Of a stretch of 64,000 nucleotides of DNA, positions 53,252 to 61,723 are shown piece by piece. Numbering within the stretch: position 1 is the stretch's first letter; each line of letters opens with the position of its first letter. The DNA comes from Sinorhizobium arboris LMG 14919. Its GTDB lineage: Bacteria; Pseudomonadota; Alphaproteobacteria; Rhizobiales; Rhizobiaceae. The notes below the pieces were generated by a model. It was given only the letters and a program-made list of their open reading frames with translations, did not search any database and had not been told where the DNA came from. A program made the position numbers and the translations under genes. The stretch covers positions 248,001 to 312,000 of the forward strand of contig NZ_ATYB01000009.1 in assembly GCF_000427465.1 (NCBI RefSeq), given 5' to 3'.

Positions 53252-54268
53252 ATGACAATCCGTAAGATGCTTCTGGCATCGGCCGCGATCGCTTGCGCCG
53301 CGATGCCAGCTTCCGCATTTGCCGACACCTCGGCCAAGAAGATCGCCCTTTCGAACAACTATGCCGGCAATTCGTGGCGCCAGGCCATGCTGACGAGCTG
53401 GGAAAAGGTGACAGGCGAAGCCGTGAAGGCCGGCGTCGTCGCCTCGGCCGACGCCTTCACCACCGCCGAAAACCAGGCGACGGAACAGGCCGCGCAGATC
53501 CAGAACATGATCCTGCAGGGCTATGATGCTATTGTGCTGAATGCCGCCTCACCGACTGCGCTGAACGGCGCGGTCAAGGAGGCCTGCGATGCCGGCATTA
53601 CCGTCGTTTCATTCGACGGCATCGTGACGGAACCATGCGCCTGGCGCATCGCCGTCGACTTCAAGGAAATGGGCCGCAGTCAGGTCGAGTATCTTTCGAG
53701 TAAACTTCCGGAAGGCGGCAAGCTGCTCGAGATCCGCGGGCTTGCCGGCGTATTCGTCGACGACGAGATCTCGGCCGGCATCCATGAGGGTGTCAAGCAG
53801 TTCCCACAGTTCTCGATCGCCGGCTCCGTGCACGGAGACTGGGCGCAGGACGTTGCGCAGAAGGCCGTTGCCGGCATTCTGCCGAGCTTGCCTGACATCG
53901 TCGGGGTGGTGACGCAGGGCGGAGACGGTTACGGTGCCGCGCAGGCCATCGCCGCGACCGACCGTAAGATGCCGATTATCGTGATGGGCAATCGCGAAGA
54001 TGAACTGAAGTGGTGGAAGGAGCAGAAGGATGCGAACGGCTATGAGACCATGTCGGTTTCGATAGCGCCTGGTGTCTCCACGCTCGCCTTCTGGGTCGCC
54101 CAGCAGATCCTCGACGGCAAGGAGGTCCAGAAGGATCTCGTCGTTCCCTTCCTGCGGATAGATCAGGACAATCTCGAGACGAACCTCGCCAATACCCAGG
54201 CCGGTGGGGTCGCCAACGTGGAGTACACGCAGGAGGACGCCATCAAGGTCATCGAGTCGGCAAAGTAG
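53252..54268 (+). CDS. CUT2 (ribose-type) sugar-binding protein
   Basis: A 338-residue periplasmic-binding-protein of the RbsB type (Peripla_BP_4). Sec signal peptide MLLASAAIACAAMPASAFAD; the mature part shows KIALSNNYAGNSWRQAML, IQNMILQGYDAIVLNAASP and VVTQGGDGYGAAQAI. The ATG at this position is preceded by GGGAG six bases upstream; a start 15 bases earlier is possible. First gene of a five-gene operon with the CUT2 ATPase, two permeases and an SMP-30 lactonase, divergent from the two-component pair. Confidence 0.9.
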   Translation: MTIRKMLLASAAIACAAMPASAFADTSAKKIALSNNYAGNSWRQAMLTSWEKVTGEAVKAGVVASADAFTTAENQATEQAAQIQNMILQGYDAIVLNAASPTALNGAVKEACDAGITVVSFDGIVTEPCAWRIAVDFKEMGRSQVEYLSSKLPEGGKLLEIRGLAGVFVDDEISAGIHEGVKQFPQFSIAGSVHGDWAQDVAQKAVAGILPSLPDIVGVVTQGGDGYGAAQAIAATDRKMPIIVMGNREDELKWWKEQKDANGYETMSVSIAPGVSTLAFWVAQQILDGKEVQKDLVVPFLRIDQDNLETNLANTQAGGVANVEYTQEDAIKVIESAK

Positions 54269-54280
54269 GCCTCCCGGCGA

Positions 54281-54313
54281 CTGCCGCGCGGCCGTAGACT
54301 TGCCGCGCGGCAG
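54281..54313. promoter_or_regulatory. intercistronic stem-loop after the CUT2 binding-protein gene
   Basis: A perfect 12-bp stem, CTGCCGCGCGGC and GCCGCGCGGCAG, with a nine-base loop, in the gap between the binding-protein stop and the ATPase start. No U-tract, so it is more likely an mRNA-stability or attenuation element than a full terminator. Confidence 0.7.
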
Positions 54314-54326
54314 CCTGTTCAAGCAG

Positions 54327-55790
54327 ATGATGGCGAGCATGATGGACGACGTAGCGAAGGCGATCATTGAGGTCGACGGCGCCAAAGTGAGCTTCGGCGC
54401 CGTCAAGGCGCTCGACGGCGTCACGCTTCGGGTCATGCGCGGCGAATGCGTTGGGCTCGTCGGGCACAATGGCGCCGGCAAGTCCACGATCGTCAGCGTG
54501 ATCAACGGCAGCCTCACGCCGCATGTCGGAACCGTCACGAGTGACGGCGAGCGGCAGGAGCGCTACGGCATCAATGCAGCCCGGGCCCGCGGCGTGCGTT
54601 GCGTCTTTCAGGAGCTGTCCCTCTGTCCCAACCTCTCCATTGTCGAAAACACCCGCCTGATGCACCGCGCTCTCGGCGGTTTCGGCTGGCGTTCGCGCGC
54701 CGCGAAGATCATCGAGAAGAGCCTCGACGTCGTCTTCCCAGGACATGGCATCGAAAGCAGCCGGGCCGTGGGAGATCTTTCGATCGCCGAACGGCAGATG
54801 GTCGAGATCGCCATGGCCTTTTCCGACGCCGGCCCGCCGCCGCGGCTGGTGATCCTCGACGAACCGACATCGTCGCTTGACGCAAGCCTCGCCCGCCAGA
54901 TGCTCGCCCATGTCCGCCGCTTCATCGCCGGGGGCGGATCCGTTATCTTCATCTCGCATATCCTGCACGAAGTTCTCGAAACCTCCGACCGTATCGTCGT
55001 CATGAAGGACGGCCGCGTCGTCGCCGAACGTCCGGCGCACGGTTTCGACCATCACGGACTCGTGGAGGCCATGGGGAGCGTCGCGAAAGCGGAAACCGTA
55101 CAGCGCCCGGTCCGCGACCGGTCCGTTGCGCCGATGGTTCTGTCCCATCAGGCAGCGGGACTTTCCTTCAAGGCGCGTACCGGCGAGATCATCGGCCTCG
55201 CTGGCCTGGCAGGCCACGGACAGACCGAGCTCCTCCTGGCGCTGCATGCCGCCCGGTCCGGCAACTGGCTGCCGAAGCGTGATCCGCTTGTCACCTTCGT
55301 CGCCGGCGACCGCCGCCTCAACGGAGTGTTCGAACTGTGGAGCATCCTGCGGAACTTCTCCATCGCCTCGCTCGGCGACATGTCTCGCCGCGGTCTCGTT
55401 CTCGAGGTTGGCGAAAGAACGAGAGGAACGGCCTGGAAAGAAAGGATCGAAATCCGCACGCCCGATTTGGCCAACCGCATCCTGTCGCTTTCCGGCGGCA
55501 ACCAGCAGAAGGTGCTCTTCGCCCGCGCACTTGCCACGCGCGCACCGATCGTACTGATGGACGATCCGATGCGCGGCGTTGACGTCGGAACCAAGCAGGA
55601 GGTCTACGCGATCATCCGCGAGGAGGCGGCACGCGGCCGCACCTTCATCTGGTATTCGACGGAGATGGAGGAGGTCTGCCTCTGCGACCGCGTCTATGTG
55701 TTCCGTGAGGGCCGCATCACGGCCGAACTCGTCGGCGATGCCGTCAACGAGGCGAACATCATCTCTGCCTCCTTCGAGGGGGCTGCATGA
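54327..55790 (+). CDS. CUT2 sugar ABC transporter ATPase (two ATPase domains)
   Basis: A 487-residue RbsA/MglA-like protein with tandem ATPase domains. N-domain: Walker A GHNGAGKST, signature-like LSIAERQMVEIA, Walker B LVILDEPTSSLD. C-domain: a degenerate Walker A (GLAGHGQTELLLAL), as usual in this group, signature LSGGNQQKVLFARAL and a Walker B reading VLMDDPMRGVDVG, with Asp where the catalytic Glu is common. Several ATG codons lie close together at the start and none has a good ribosome-binding site; the first is used. The gene follows a strong hairpin after the binding-protein gene and overlaps the next permease (ATGA). Confidence 0.87.
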   Translation: MMASMMDDVAKAIIEVDGAKVSFGAVKALDGVTLRVMRGECVGLVGHNGAGKSTIVSVINGSLTPHVGTVTSDGERQERYGINAARARGVRCVFQELSLCPNLSIVENTRLMHRALGGFGWRSRAAKIIEKSLDVVFPGHGIESSRAVGDLSIAERQMVEIAMAFSDAGPPPRLVILDEPTSSLDASLARQMLAHVRRFIAGGGSVIFISHILHEVLETSDRIVVMKDGRVVAERPAHGFDHHGLVEAMGSVAKAETVQRPVRDRSVAPMVLSHQAAGLSFKARTGEIIGLAGLAGHGQTELLLALHAARSGNWLPKRDPLVTFVAGDRRLNGVFELWSILRNFSIASLGDMSRRGLVLEVGERTRGTAWKERIEIRTPDLANRILSLSGGNQQKVLFARALATRAPIVLMDDPMRGVDVGTKQEVYAIIREEAARGRTFIWYSTEMEEVCLCDRVYVFREGRITAELVGDAVNEANIISASFEGAA

Positions 55791-56734
55791 CGTTCCGCCT
55801 ATCCTCCGACGCTATGCGGCTCGCCATTCCCGCATTATCGCTGACGCTGCTGCTGGCCGCGGTGTTCTGGCTGCAACCGCGTGCCATGAGCTATATCGGG
55901 CTGAACCTGCTGTTCAACCTGGCTGTGCCGATCGCGCTCGCGACGATCGCCCAGATGCTCGTGATGGCGGTGAACGATCTCGATCTCTCGATGGGCGCTT
56001 TCGTCAGCTTCGTTGCCTGCGTGACCGCGACTTTCCTGCGGGATGCGCCGGCAATCGGCATCCTGATACTCGCCGGCGCCGTCGCAGCCTATGCGGCGCT
56101 CGGCGTCGTCATCCATCTGCGCAACCTGCCCTCCATCGTCGTAACCCTTGGCATGAGCTTCGTCTGGGGCGGCCTTGCGGTGCTGTTGCTGCCGGCCCCG
56201 GGCGGGCAGGCGCCCGGTTGGGTGCGCTGGTTGATGACCGTCAAACCGCCTCTGGTCCCGATGGCGATCGTCGCGAGCATCATAATCGCCGCCGTTGCGC
56301 ATTTCATCGTGAGGCGGTCCTCCCTCGGCGTTCTGATCCGCGGCATCGGCGGCAACCAGCGCTCGGTGGAGCGCGCCGGCTGGTCGATTGTCGCGGCGCG
56401 CGCCACCGCCTATGGCCTTGCCGGCCTTTTTGCGGTCCTGGCCGGTATCGCTCTCGTCGGTTTGACCACCTCGGCCGATGCCAATATCGCCCTGCGCTAC
56501 ACGCTGCTGTCCATCGCCGGCGTCATTCTTGGGGGCGGCGAGTTCATCGGCGGCCGCGTCTCTCCGGTCGGCGCCGTAATCGGGGCGCTGACGCTGACGC
56601 TTGCCGGCTCATTCCTCTCCTTTCTGCGGATTTCGCCGGATTGGCAGATTGGCGCTCAGGGCGCGATCCTGATCGTGGTGCTCGCGCTGCGCCTGATGCT
56701 GAACCGCCTCGAGAAACGGGAGAAACGCCGATGA
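55787..56734 (+). CDS. CUT2 sugar ABC permease (RbsC type)
   Basis: A 315-residue permease with eight or more hydrophobic segments; LDLSMGAFVSFVACVTATFL is the conserved RbsC region and IRGIGGNQRSVERAGWS the cytoplasmic loop. ATGA overlaps at both ends couple it to the ATPase and the second permease. Two different permease genes rather than one duplicated RbsC suggest a heterodimeric channel. Confidence 0.88.
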   Translation: MTFRLSSDAMRLAIPALSLTLLLAAVFWLQPRAMSYIGLNLLFNLAVPIALATIAQMLVMAVNDLDLSMGAFVSFVACVTATFLRDAPAIGILILAGAVAAYAALGVVIHLRNLPSIVVTLGMSFVWGGLAVLLLPAPGGQAPGWVRWLMTVKPPLVPMAIVASIIIAAVAHFIVRRSSLGVLIRGIGGNQRSVERAGWSIVAARATAYGLAGLFAVLAGIALVGLTTSADANIALRYTLLSIAGVILGGGEFIGGRVSPVGAVIGALTLTLAGSFLSFLRISPDWQIGAQGAILIVVLALRLMLNRLEKREKRR

Positions 56735-57678
56735 ATGCGCTCATCCGCCAGTCCGGCAAACCCTGGATCTGGTCGTGGCTTGCCGCCTTCACCGTCTGGT
56801 TCCTGACGATCATGGTGACGGGCGGTGCCGGAACGCTCGGGCTGTCGCAGGCAGCGCTCACCTTCGCCGCCTTCTCGGTAATCGTCGGCATCGGGCAGAT
56901 GTTCGTCATCACCCTCGGTCCAGGCAACATCGACCTCTCGGTTCCCGCCACCATGACGCTCGCTGGCACCGTGGCGCTAAAGCTGATGAATGTCGAAAAC
57001 GGCATGATCGTGCCCGGCCTGATTCTTGCCGTCGTCATCGGTCTTGCCGTCGGTCTTTGCAATTACACGCTGATCAAGGCGCTGCGGATTCCCCCGATCA
57101 TCGCAACACTCTCCATGAGCTTTATCGTCCAGTCCGGCGCGATCTGGACGAACCGCGGTCTGCGCATCAAACCCCCTAGCGTGCTTGCGGAATTCACCAC
57201 CTCGAATACATTCGGCGTACCGAACGTGGCGATCGTCGCTTTCCTGATCTCGATCATCGCCTGGATCCTGCTTGAGAAGACGATCTACGGCCGCTGGATC
57301 TCCGCGATCGGTCAAAGCATGCCGGCCGCGCGTATGGCAGGCATACCGGTCGACGGCACGCGCTTCGTCACCTACCTGTTCTGTGCTGTGCTCGCTTCGA
57401 TCAGCGGCTATCTGCTCGCCTGCTTCTCCGGCGGCGCGGCGCTCAACATGGGGACGGAATATCTTCTGATGTCGATCGCCGTCGTCGTGATCGGCGGCAC
57501 CGCGGTCGCCGGCGGCGATTCCAACGTGCCGGGCATCTGGGGCGCATCGCTCTTCATGTTCCTGGTGGTTTCCATGCTCAACACCTACGGGCTCGGTGCA
57601 GGCATCCGCCTCATCATGACCGGCCTCATCATCATCAGCGTCATCATGCTCGCCGGCGGTCGCCGGAACCTGCGATAA
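56731..57678 (+). CDS. CUT2 sugar ABC permease (RbsC type), second subunit
   Basis: A 315-residue permease with the RbsC pattern GPGNIDLSVPATMTLAGTVA and cytoplasmic loop SAIGQSMPAARMAGIPV. Its ATG lies in the ATGA overlap with the preceding permease. A long in-frame extension upstream is antisense-like, Arg/Ser-rich sequence over the preceding gene and is rejected. Confidence 0.88.
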   Translation: MNALIRQSGKPWIWSWLAAFTVWFLTIMVTGGAGTLGLSQAALTFAAFSVIVGIGQMFVITLGPGNIDLSVPATMTLAGTVALKLMNVENGMIVPGLILAVVIGLAVGLCNYTLIKALRIPPIIATLSMSFIVQSGAIWTNRGLRIKPPSVLAEFTTSNTFGVPNVAIVAFLISIIAWILLEKTIYGRWISAIGQSMPAARMAGIPVDGTRFVTYLFCAVLASISGYLLACFSGGAALNMGTEYLLMSIAVVVIGGTAVAGGDSNVPGIWGASLFMFLVVSMLNTYGLGAGIRLIMTGLIIISVIMLAGGRRNLR

Positions 57679-57692
57679 ACGGAAACACTGCA

Positions 57693-58607
57693 ATGGCCGA
57701 AGCCTCCATCTACGAAATCCACGACCCGCGCTTCCGGCAGTTGATCGTGACGAGCGCCGGTCTCGACGAACTCTATTCCGGCTGCCGCTGGGCGGAAGGT
57801 CCCGTCTGGTTCAACGACGCGAACCAGCTCCTGTGGAGCGACATTCCCAACCAGCGGATCCTGCGATGGACGCCGGAAAGCGGCGTTTCCGTCTATCGAC
57901 AACCTTCCAATTTCACCAATGGCCATACGCGCGACAGGCAGGGACGGCTCATCTCGTGCGAGCACGGCACCCGCCGCGTCACTCGTACCGAAATCGACGG
58001 CTCGATCACCATGCTCGCCGATCGTTTCGAAGGCAGGCGGCTCAATTCGCCGAACGATGTGGTGGTGAAATCGGACGGCACAATCTGGTTCACCGATCCC
58101 ACCTACGGCATCATGTCGGACTACGAAGGCTATCGCGCGGAGCCGGAACAGCCGACGCGCAATGTCTACCGTCTTGATCCGGAGACCGGCGAGCTTTCGG
58201 CAGTCGCGAAGGACTTCATCCAGCCGAACGGCCTCGCCTTTTCGCCCGACGAAGCGACGCTCTACGTGGCGGATTCAGCGGCAAGCCATGACGACCGCCT
58301 GCCTCGGCATATACGCGCCTTCGACGTGAAGGAAGGGGCCCGGCTTGCGAACGGTCGCGTCTTCTGCGTCATCGACAAAGGAATTCCGGATGGCATCCGC
58401 ACGGACGCGAACGGAAATCTATGGTCGAGCGCCGGAGATGGAGTGCACTGTTTCGATCCTGCGGGCAAGCTGATCGGCAAGATCCTCGTTCCGCAGACCG
58501 TCGCCAATCTCACATTCGGCGGTCCAAGGCGCAACCGCCTGTTCATTGCGGCGACCCGCTCACTCTATTCACTTTATGTCGCCGCGACGGGATCCCAAGT
58601 GCCTTAG
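57693..58607 (+). CDS. SMP-30/gluconolactonase-family lactonase
   Basis: A 304-residue six-bladed beta-propeller metal-dependent lactonase. Likely metal ligands lie in WAEGPVW (Glu), LNSPNDVVV (Asn) and NGLAFSPDEATLYVADS (Asn/Asp). It starts 14 bases after the last permease stop and is the final gene of the CUT2 operon, suggesting that the imported sugar is oxidised to a lactone which this enzyme opens. No signal peptide. No matching sugar dehydrogenase is in the operon. Confidence 0.85.
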   Translation: MAEASIYEIHDPRFRQLIVTSAGLDELYSGCRWAEGPVWFNDANQLLWSDIPNQRILRWTPESGVSVYRQPSNFTNGHTRDRQGRLISCEHGTRRVTRTEIDGSITMLADRFEGRRLNSPNDVVVKSDGTIWFTDPTYGIMSDYEGYRAEPEQPTRNVYRLDPETGELSAVAKDFIQPNGLAFSPDEATLYVADSAASHDDRLPRHIRAFDVKEGARLANGRVFCVIDKGIPDGIRTDANGNLWSSAGDGVHCFDPAGKLIGKILVPQTVANLTFGGPRRNRLFIAATRSLYSLYVAATGSQVP

Positions 58608-58639
58608 AGCGGAATCGGGCCGCGGACCCACGCAGCGGA

Positions 58640-59611
58640 TCAGGCCTTAAAACGGTCAAACGCAGTCAGTCGCCTGATCGGAGGGTCGGCCTCCCTCCAG
58701 CGATAGATTTCCGAGCGGAGATAGCGAAGCTCGTCGTCGAGCGCGTCTTCCGCAATCTCGATCCACCAGGATTTCGGCCGACCATCCGTGCCGTCTGCCC
58801 AGCGGTAGCCGCGGGCCTTCAACTGGTCCTTCATGTCGAAAGGACTGTTTTCGGCGAAAATGCGGACACGACATCGCTGGCTTGCCGCATAAAGCTCGGC
58901 AAACGGTGTGGCTGCCGATGTTTCCCCGCCATGCGTGAGAACCTCGAGCAGGGCGAAACAGTCGTCGACCGCCCGGTGGCCCTCATGAAAATAACCCGCC
59001 TGACCGATCAGGTAGCCGAGCTTCGTCCCTTCGAAGCCACGCGAGGCCCAATCGATCTCGGACACCGAACAGGCCCAGGCCTTTCCGGCAAACATGGTCG
59101 AAAGGGTCTCGCAGAACGGCCGATCGAATCCGGCATTGTGGGCAATGATAAGGTCGGCCGGCTCGATCAGCGCACGGAGCTCACCGATGTCGATCCTCCG
59201 GCCCGCTACCGTCTCGTCGGTGATTCCGGTCAAACGGGTGACCTCGGCCGGAATTGGATTTGTCGGTTGCTGCAGGCCGCCATAGACGCCGGTGACATCA
59301 CCAATATTGCCGACCCCATCGAATGTGAACGCGACGACGCCGATCTCGATGATCTCGTCCTTGCGATGGTTGAGGCCGGTGGTCTCGGTATCGAGAACGA
59401 CGCCTTTCAACGGAAACCCGGGCCGCGCGAGCACGGCGGCGGAACGCGGCTCGAGCTTTTTGAGGACGCGGTACCGGCCCGTCGCCTGGAGTTGCCGCAC
59501 CATGTCGACTTCGCTCAATGCAGCATAGGGCTGGCGCTTCGTTGCCGATGAACCGATCGACTTCGCGGAGGTCGTTTCATTCGAAACAAACAGATCGAAC
59601 TGCTGCACCAT
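58640..59611 (-). CDS. DEDDh 3'-5' exonuclease (DnaQ-like)
   Basis: A 323-residue protein. The exonuclease domain (about 65-235) carries the motifs VVLDTETTGLNHRKDEIIEI (Exo I), LIIAHNAGFDRPFCETLS (Exo II) and GHRAVDDCFALLEVL (Exo III His/Asp), the DnaQ/DEDDh family pattern. A basic N-terminal extension and a C-terminal region of about 80 residues (KARGYRWADGTDGRPKSWW) follow the form seen in stand-alone proteins of this family in rhizobia. Not the replicative epsilon subunit by context. It is convergent with the SMP-30 gene and appears monocistronic. Confidence 0.82.
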   Translation of the reverse strand: MVQQFDLFVSNETTSAKSIGSSATKRQPYAALSEVDMVRQLQATGRYRVLKKLEPRSAAVLARPGFPLKGVVLDTETTGLNHRKDEIIEIGVVAFTFDGVGNIGDVTGVYGGLQQPTNPIPAEVTRLTGITDETVAGRRIDIGELRALIEPADLIIAHNAGFDRPFCETLSTMFAGKAWACSVSEIDWASRGFEGTKLGYLIGQAGYFHEGHRAVDDCFALLEVLTHGGETSAATPFAELYAASQRCRVRIFAENSPFDMKDQLKARGYRWADGTDGRPKSWWIEIAEDALDDELRYLRSEIYRWREADPPIRRLTAFDRFKA

Positions 59612-59707
59612 TCAGTTTCTCGGGCTGATTCTCAAAGACGATTCGTCGGACTGCTTCGTCCCCTGGATCCGATATAGGACATTCGCTCGAGCAATTCAGG
59701 AGAAATC

Positions 59708-59827
59708 ATGGAAACCCGGCGAAATCAGCAGCCGTGGCGACTTTACCCTGTGGACGATCCAGCGCGCCCCAGGAAATCGTATCTGCGGAAGGGGTGTATC
59801 AGGCTCGGCCGCGGCGCTCAGGTCTAA
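59708..59827 (+). CDS. possible 39-residue small protein
   Basis: A short frame, METRRNQQPWRLYPVDDPAR then PRKSYLRKGCIRLGRGAQV, with a good AGGAGAAATC ribosome-binding site. It overlaps the 3' end of the convergent siderophore-reductase gene. The composition is basic and the family unknown; it may be chance. Confidence 0.25.
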   Translation: METRRNQQPWRLYPVDDPARPRKSYLRKGCIRLGRGAQV

Positions 59828-60896
59828 TGTCCTGGGCGGGATCCCGCTCCCAATACCATGCCACATACATGTTTTTCCTGTCTTGCCCGCGGCCTTTCAG
59901 GAACGCGCGTACCGAACGAACGTCGTCCCTTTCGCCCGCGAACCAGACAAAGCTCTGACGGTCCATGGATGCGATCGCCTGCTTCGCTTCTTCGGCGAGA
60001 ATTCCTCTGACGCCAACCGGGTAACTCTTGCGATGGAGCCAGCGGACTTCGAGAGAGCACGGCGAGGAAAGCGGTTGCTCCTCCGCCTCGTCGAGTACCT
60101 CGATGATCGCCTGCAGCCGCGTGCCCGGTGGGGCCTCCTCTGCAATCCGTGCAATGGCAGGAAGTGCGCTTTCGTCTCCGGCCAGGAGAATGGATTGCGC
60201 CGCCGGAAGACGGCCGCCGCCCGGTCCAAGCAGGGCGACCTTCTCCCCCGGCTGCGTATCGCGGGCGAAATCGGCTCCAGGCGTTTTAGCACCGGGCGCC
60301 GGGTGCTGCAGGAAGTCGATCCATAATTCCCCCCTCTCAACATCGACGCCGCGGATCGTGTAGACACGCACCAGCAGTTCGTCGTCGCCTTCGGGCCACG
60401 CCACCCGACCATCCTCCCGCAGACCCGGCCAAACCGGAGCCCTGCCCCTTGGCGGCACAAGCAGACGAACATGCATGTCGCCGCCGATGAACGGGGTCAC
60501 GTCAGCGCAAGTAAACCTGACCCGGCGCATGCGCGGCGTCACGTCTTCGGCGGAAACGACGGTCACCTCGTGAATGTTCGGCAGCAATGCGAGCTTCGCC
60601 GGGTCTGACCAGGTCAGTTCCAGAGGGTCTTCGCCCGCGAAGTAAAAAAGGTGCTCCGCAATGATGGTGCGGCTCGTTTGCAGCGCCTCTTCCGATAGGC
60701 ACGTCAACTCGATCAACAGCGTGCGCTCCTGCACGCGGATGATTGCGGTCCCAAGCTCGCTTCTCAGCAAGGCGAGATCCTCGCTGCGCTGCACCTCGGC
60801 ATGTTCGATGAAGTGCTCGCAAATTTCGTCGAGCATACTTCCTGCATCCTTCGGAAGCGCTATCCCTGAAAGTCTGAATTCCTGAGCGATGGTCAT
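59799..60896 (-). CDS. siderophore-interacting protein (FAD-dependent ferric-siderophore reductase)
   Basis: A 365-residue cytoplasmic reductase (ViuB/SIP family) that reduces Fe(III) in imported siderophores to release iron. The FAD-binding motif is LLVRVYTIRGVDVERGELWI, with VALLGPGGGRLPAAQSILLAGDE and the NAD-binding C-terminal end FVWFAGERDDVRSVR...YWERDP. The first about 100 residues are a DUF2218-type domain (SEDLALLRSELGTAIIRV) often fused to SIPs. Its ATG overlaps the ATPase stop (ATGA). Last gene of the iron operon. Confidence 0.87.
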   Translation of the reverse strand: MTIAQEFRLSGIALPKDAGSMLDEICEHFIEHAEVQRSEDLALLRSELGTAIIRVQERTLLIELTCLSEEALQTSRTIIAEHLFYFAGEDPLELTWSDPAKLALLPNIHEVTVVSAEDVTPRMRRVRFTCADVTPFIGGDMHVRLLVPPRGRAPVWPGLREDGRVAWPEGDDELLVRVYTIRGVDVERGELWIDFLQHPAPGAKTPGADFARDTQPGEKVALLGPGGGRLPAAQSILLAGDESALPAIARIAEEAPPGTRLQAIIEVLDEAEEQPLSSPCSLEVRWLHRKSYPVGVRGILAEEAKQAIASMDRQSFVWFAGERDDVRSVRAFLKGRGQDRKNMYVAWYWERDPAQDIRPERRGRA

Positions 60897-61723
60897 CGGT
60901 CCTCCTCCAGGAAGCTTTGGTGTGCCGTCACTATCCGGTGCCGGCCGATCGGCAGCATGATCGGCCTGCCCGAGGTGGGATCGGTGATGATACGGCTGTC
61001 GAGGCCGAAGACCTGCCGCACATTCTCGTCCGTCAACACATCTTGCGGCGTGCCGGAGACTTGCACACGGCCGCCGGACATGGCGACGAGATAATCGGCA
61101 TAACGCGCCGCCAGATTGAGATCATGAAGGACCATGACGATCGTGGTGCCGCGCGAATGGTTGAGATCGGTCAGGAGATCCAGCACTTCCACCTGATGGC
61201 TGATATCGAGAAAGGTCGTCGGCTCGTCCAGCAGCAAAACATCGGTCTGCTGCGCCAAGGCCATGGCGATCCAGACCCGCTGGCGCTGCCCGCCGGACAG
61301 TTCGTCCACCGGCCTGTCGGCAAGCTCCGAAATCCTGGTGGCTCTGAGCGCTGCGTCCACGGCTTCGTCATCCTTGCGCGTCCAGCGCGAAAACAGGCTC
61401 TGGTGCGGATGCCGTCCGCGGCTGACGAGGTCGGCGACGGTGATGCCTTCAGGCGCAATTGGCGATTGGGGAAGGAGCCCCAATGTGCGGGCGAGCTCTC
61501 TCGGTGGCATGTGATGGATCGACTTGCCGTCGAGGAGCACACACCCCTGGTGCGGCGAAAGCAATCGGGACATGGCGCGCAGAAGCGTGGACTTGCCGCA
61601 GGCATTGGCGCCGACGATCACGGTGATTTTGCCCGGCGGCACGGCGAGATTGAGCTCATGCAGGATTTCGGTCTCGCCGTAGCCGGCCGAAAGCTCAATA
61701 GCTGTAAGGGAATGAACGGTCAC
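60893..61723 (-). CDS. iron-siderophore ABC transporter ATPase (FecE/FhuC type)
   Basis: A 276-residue ATPase: Walker A GANACGKSTLLRAMSRLL, Q-loop GLLPQSPIAPEGITV, signature ELSGGQRQRVWIAMAL, Walker B VLLLDEPTTFLDISHQ, switch VLHDLNLAARYAD, all typical of the FhuC/FecE group. It starts at a GTG overlapping the permease stop (GTGA) and its own stop overlaps the reductase start. Confidence 0.9.
   Translation of the reverse strand: MTVHSLTAIELSAGYGETEILHELNLAVPPGKITVIVGANACGKSTLLRAMSRLLSPHQGCVLLDGKSIHHMPPRELARTLGLLPQSPIAPEGITVADLVSRGRHPHQSLFSRWTRKDDEAVDAALRATRISELADRPVDELSGGQRQRVWIAMALAQQTDVLLLDEPTTFLDISHQVEVLDLLTDLNHSRGTTIVMVLHDLNLAARYADYLVAMSGGRVQVSGTPQDVLTDENVRQVFGLDSRIITDPTSGRPIMLPIGRHRIVTAHQSFLEEDR

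Noticed and set aside
55579..56730. N-terminal extension of the second CUT2 permease
   Set aside because: It overlaps the first permease completely and is Arg/Ser-rich; the ATGA-coupled ATG gives the normal family length.
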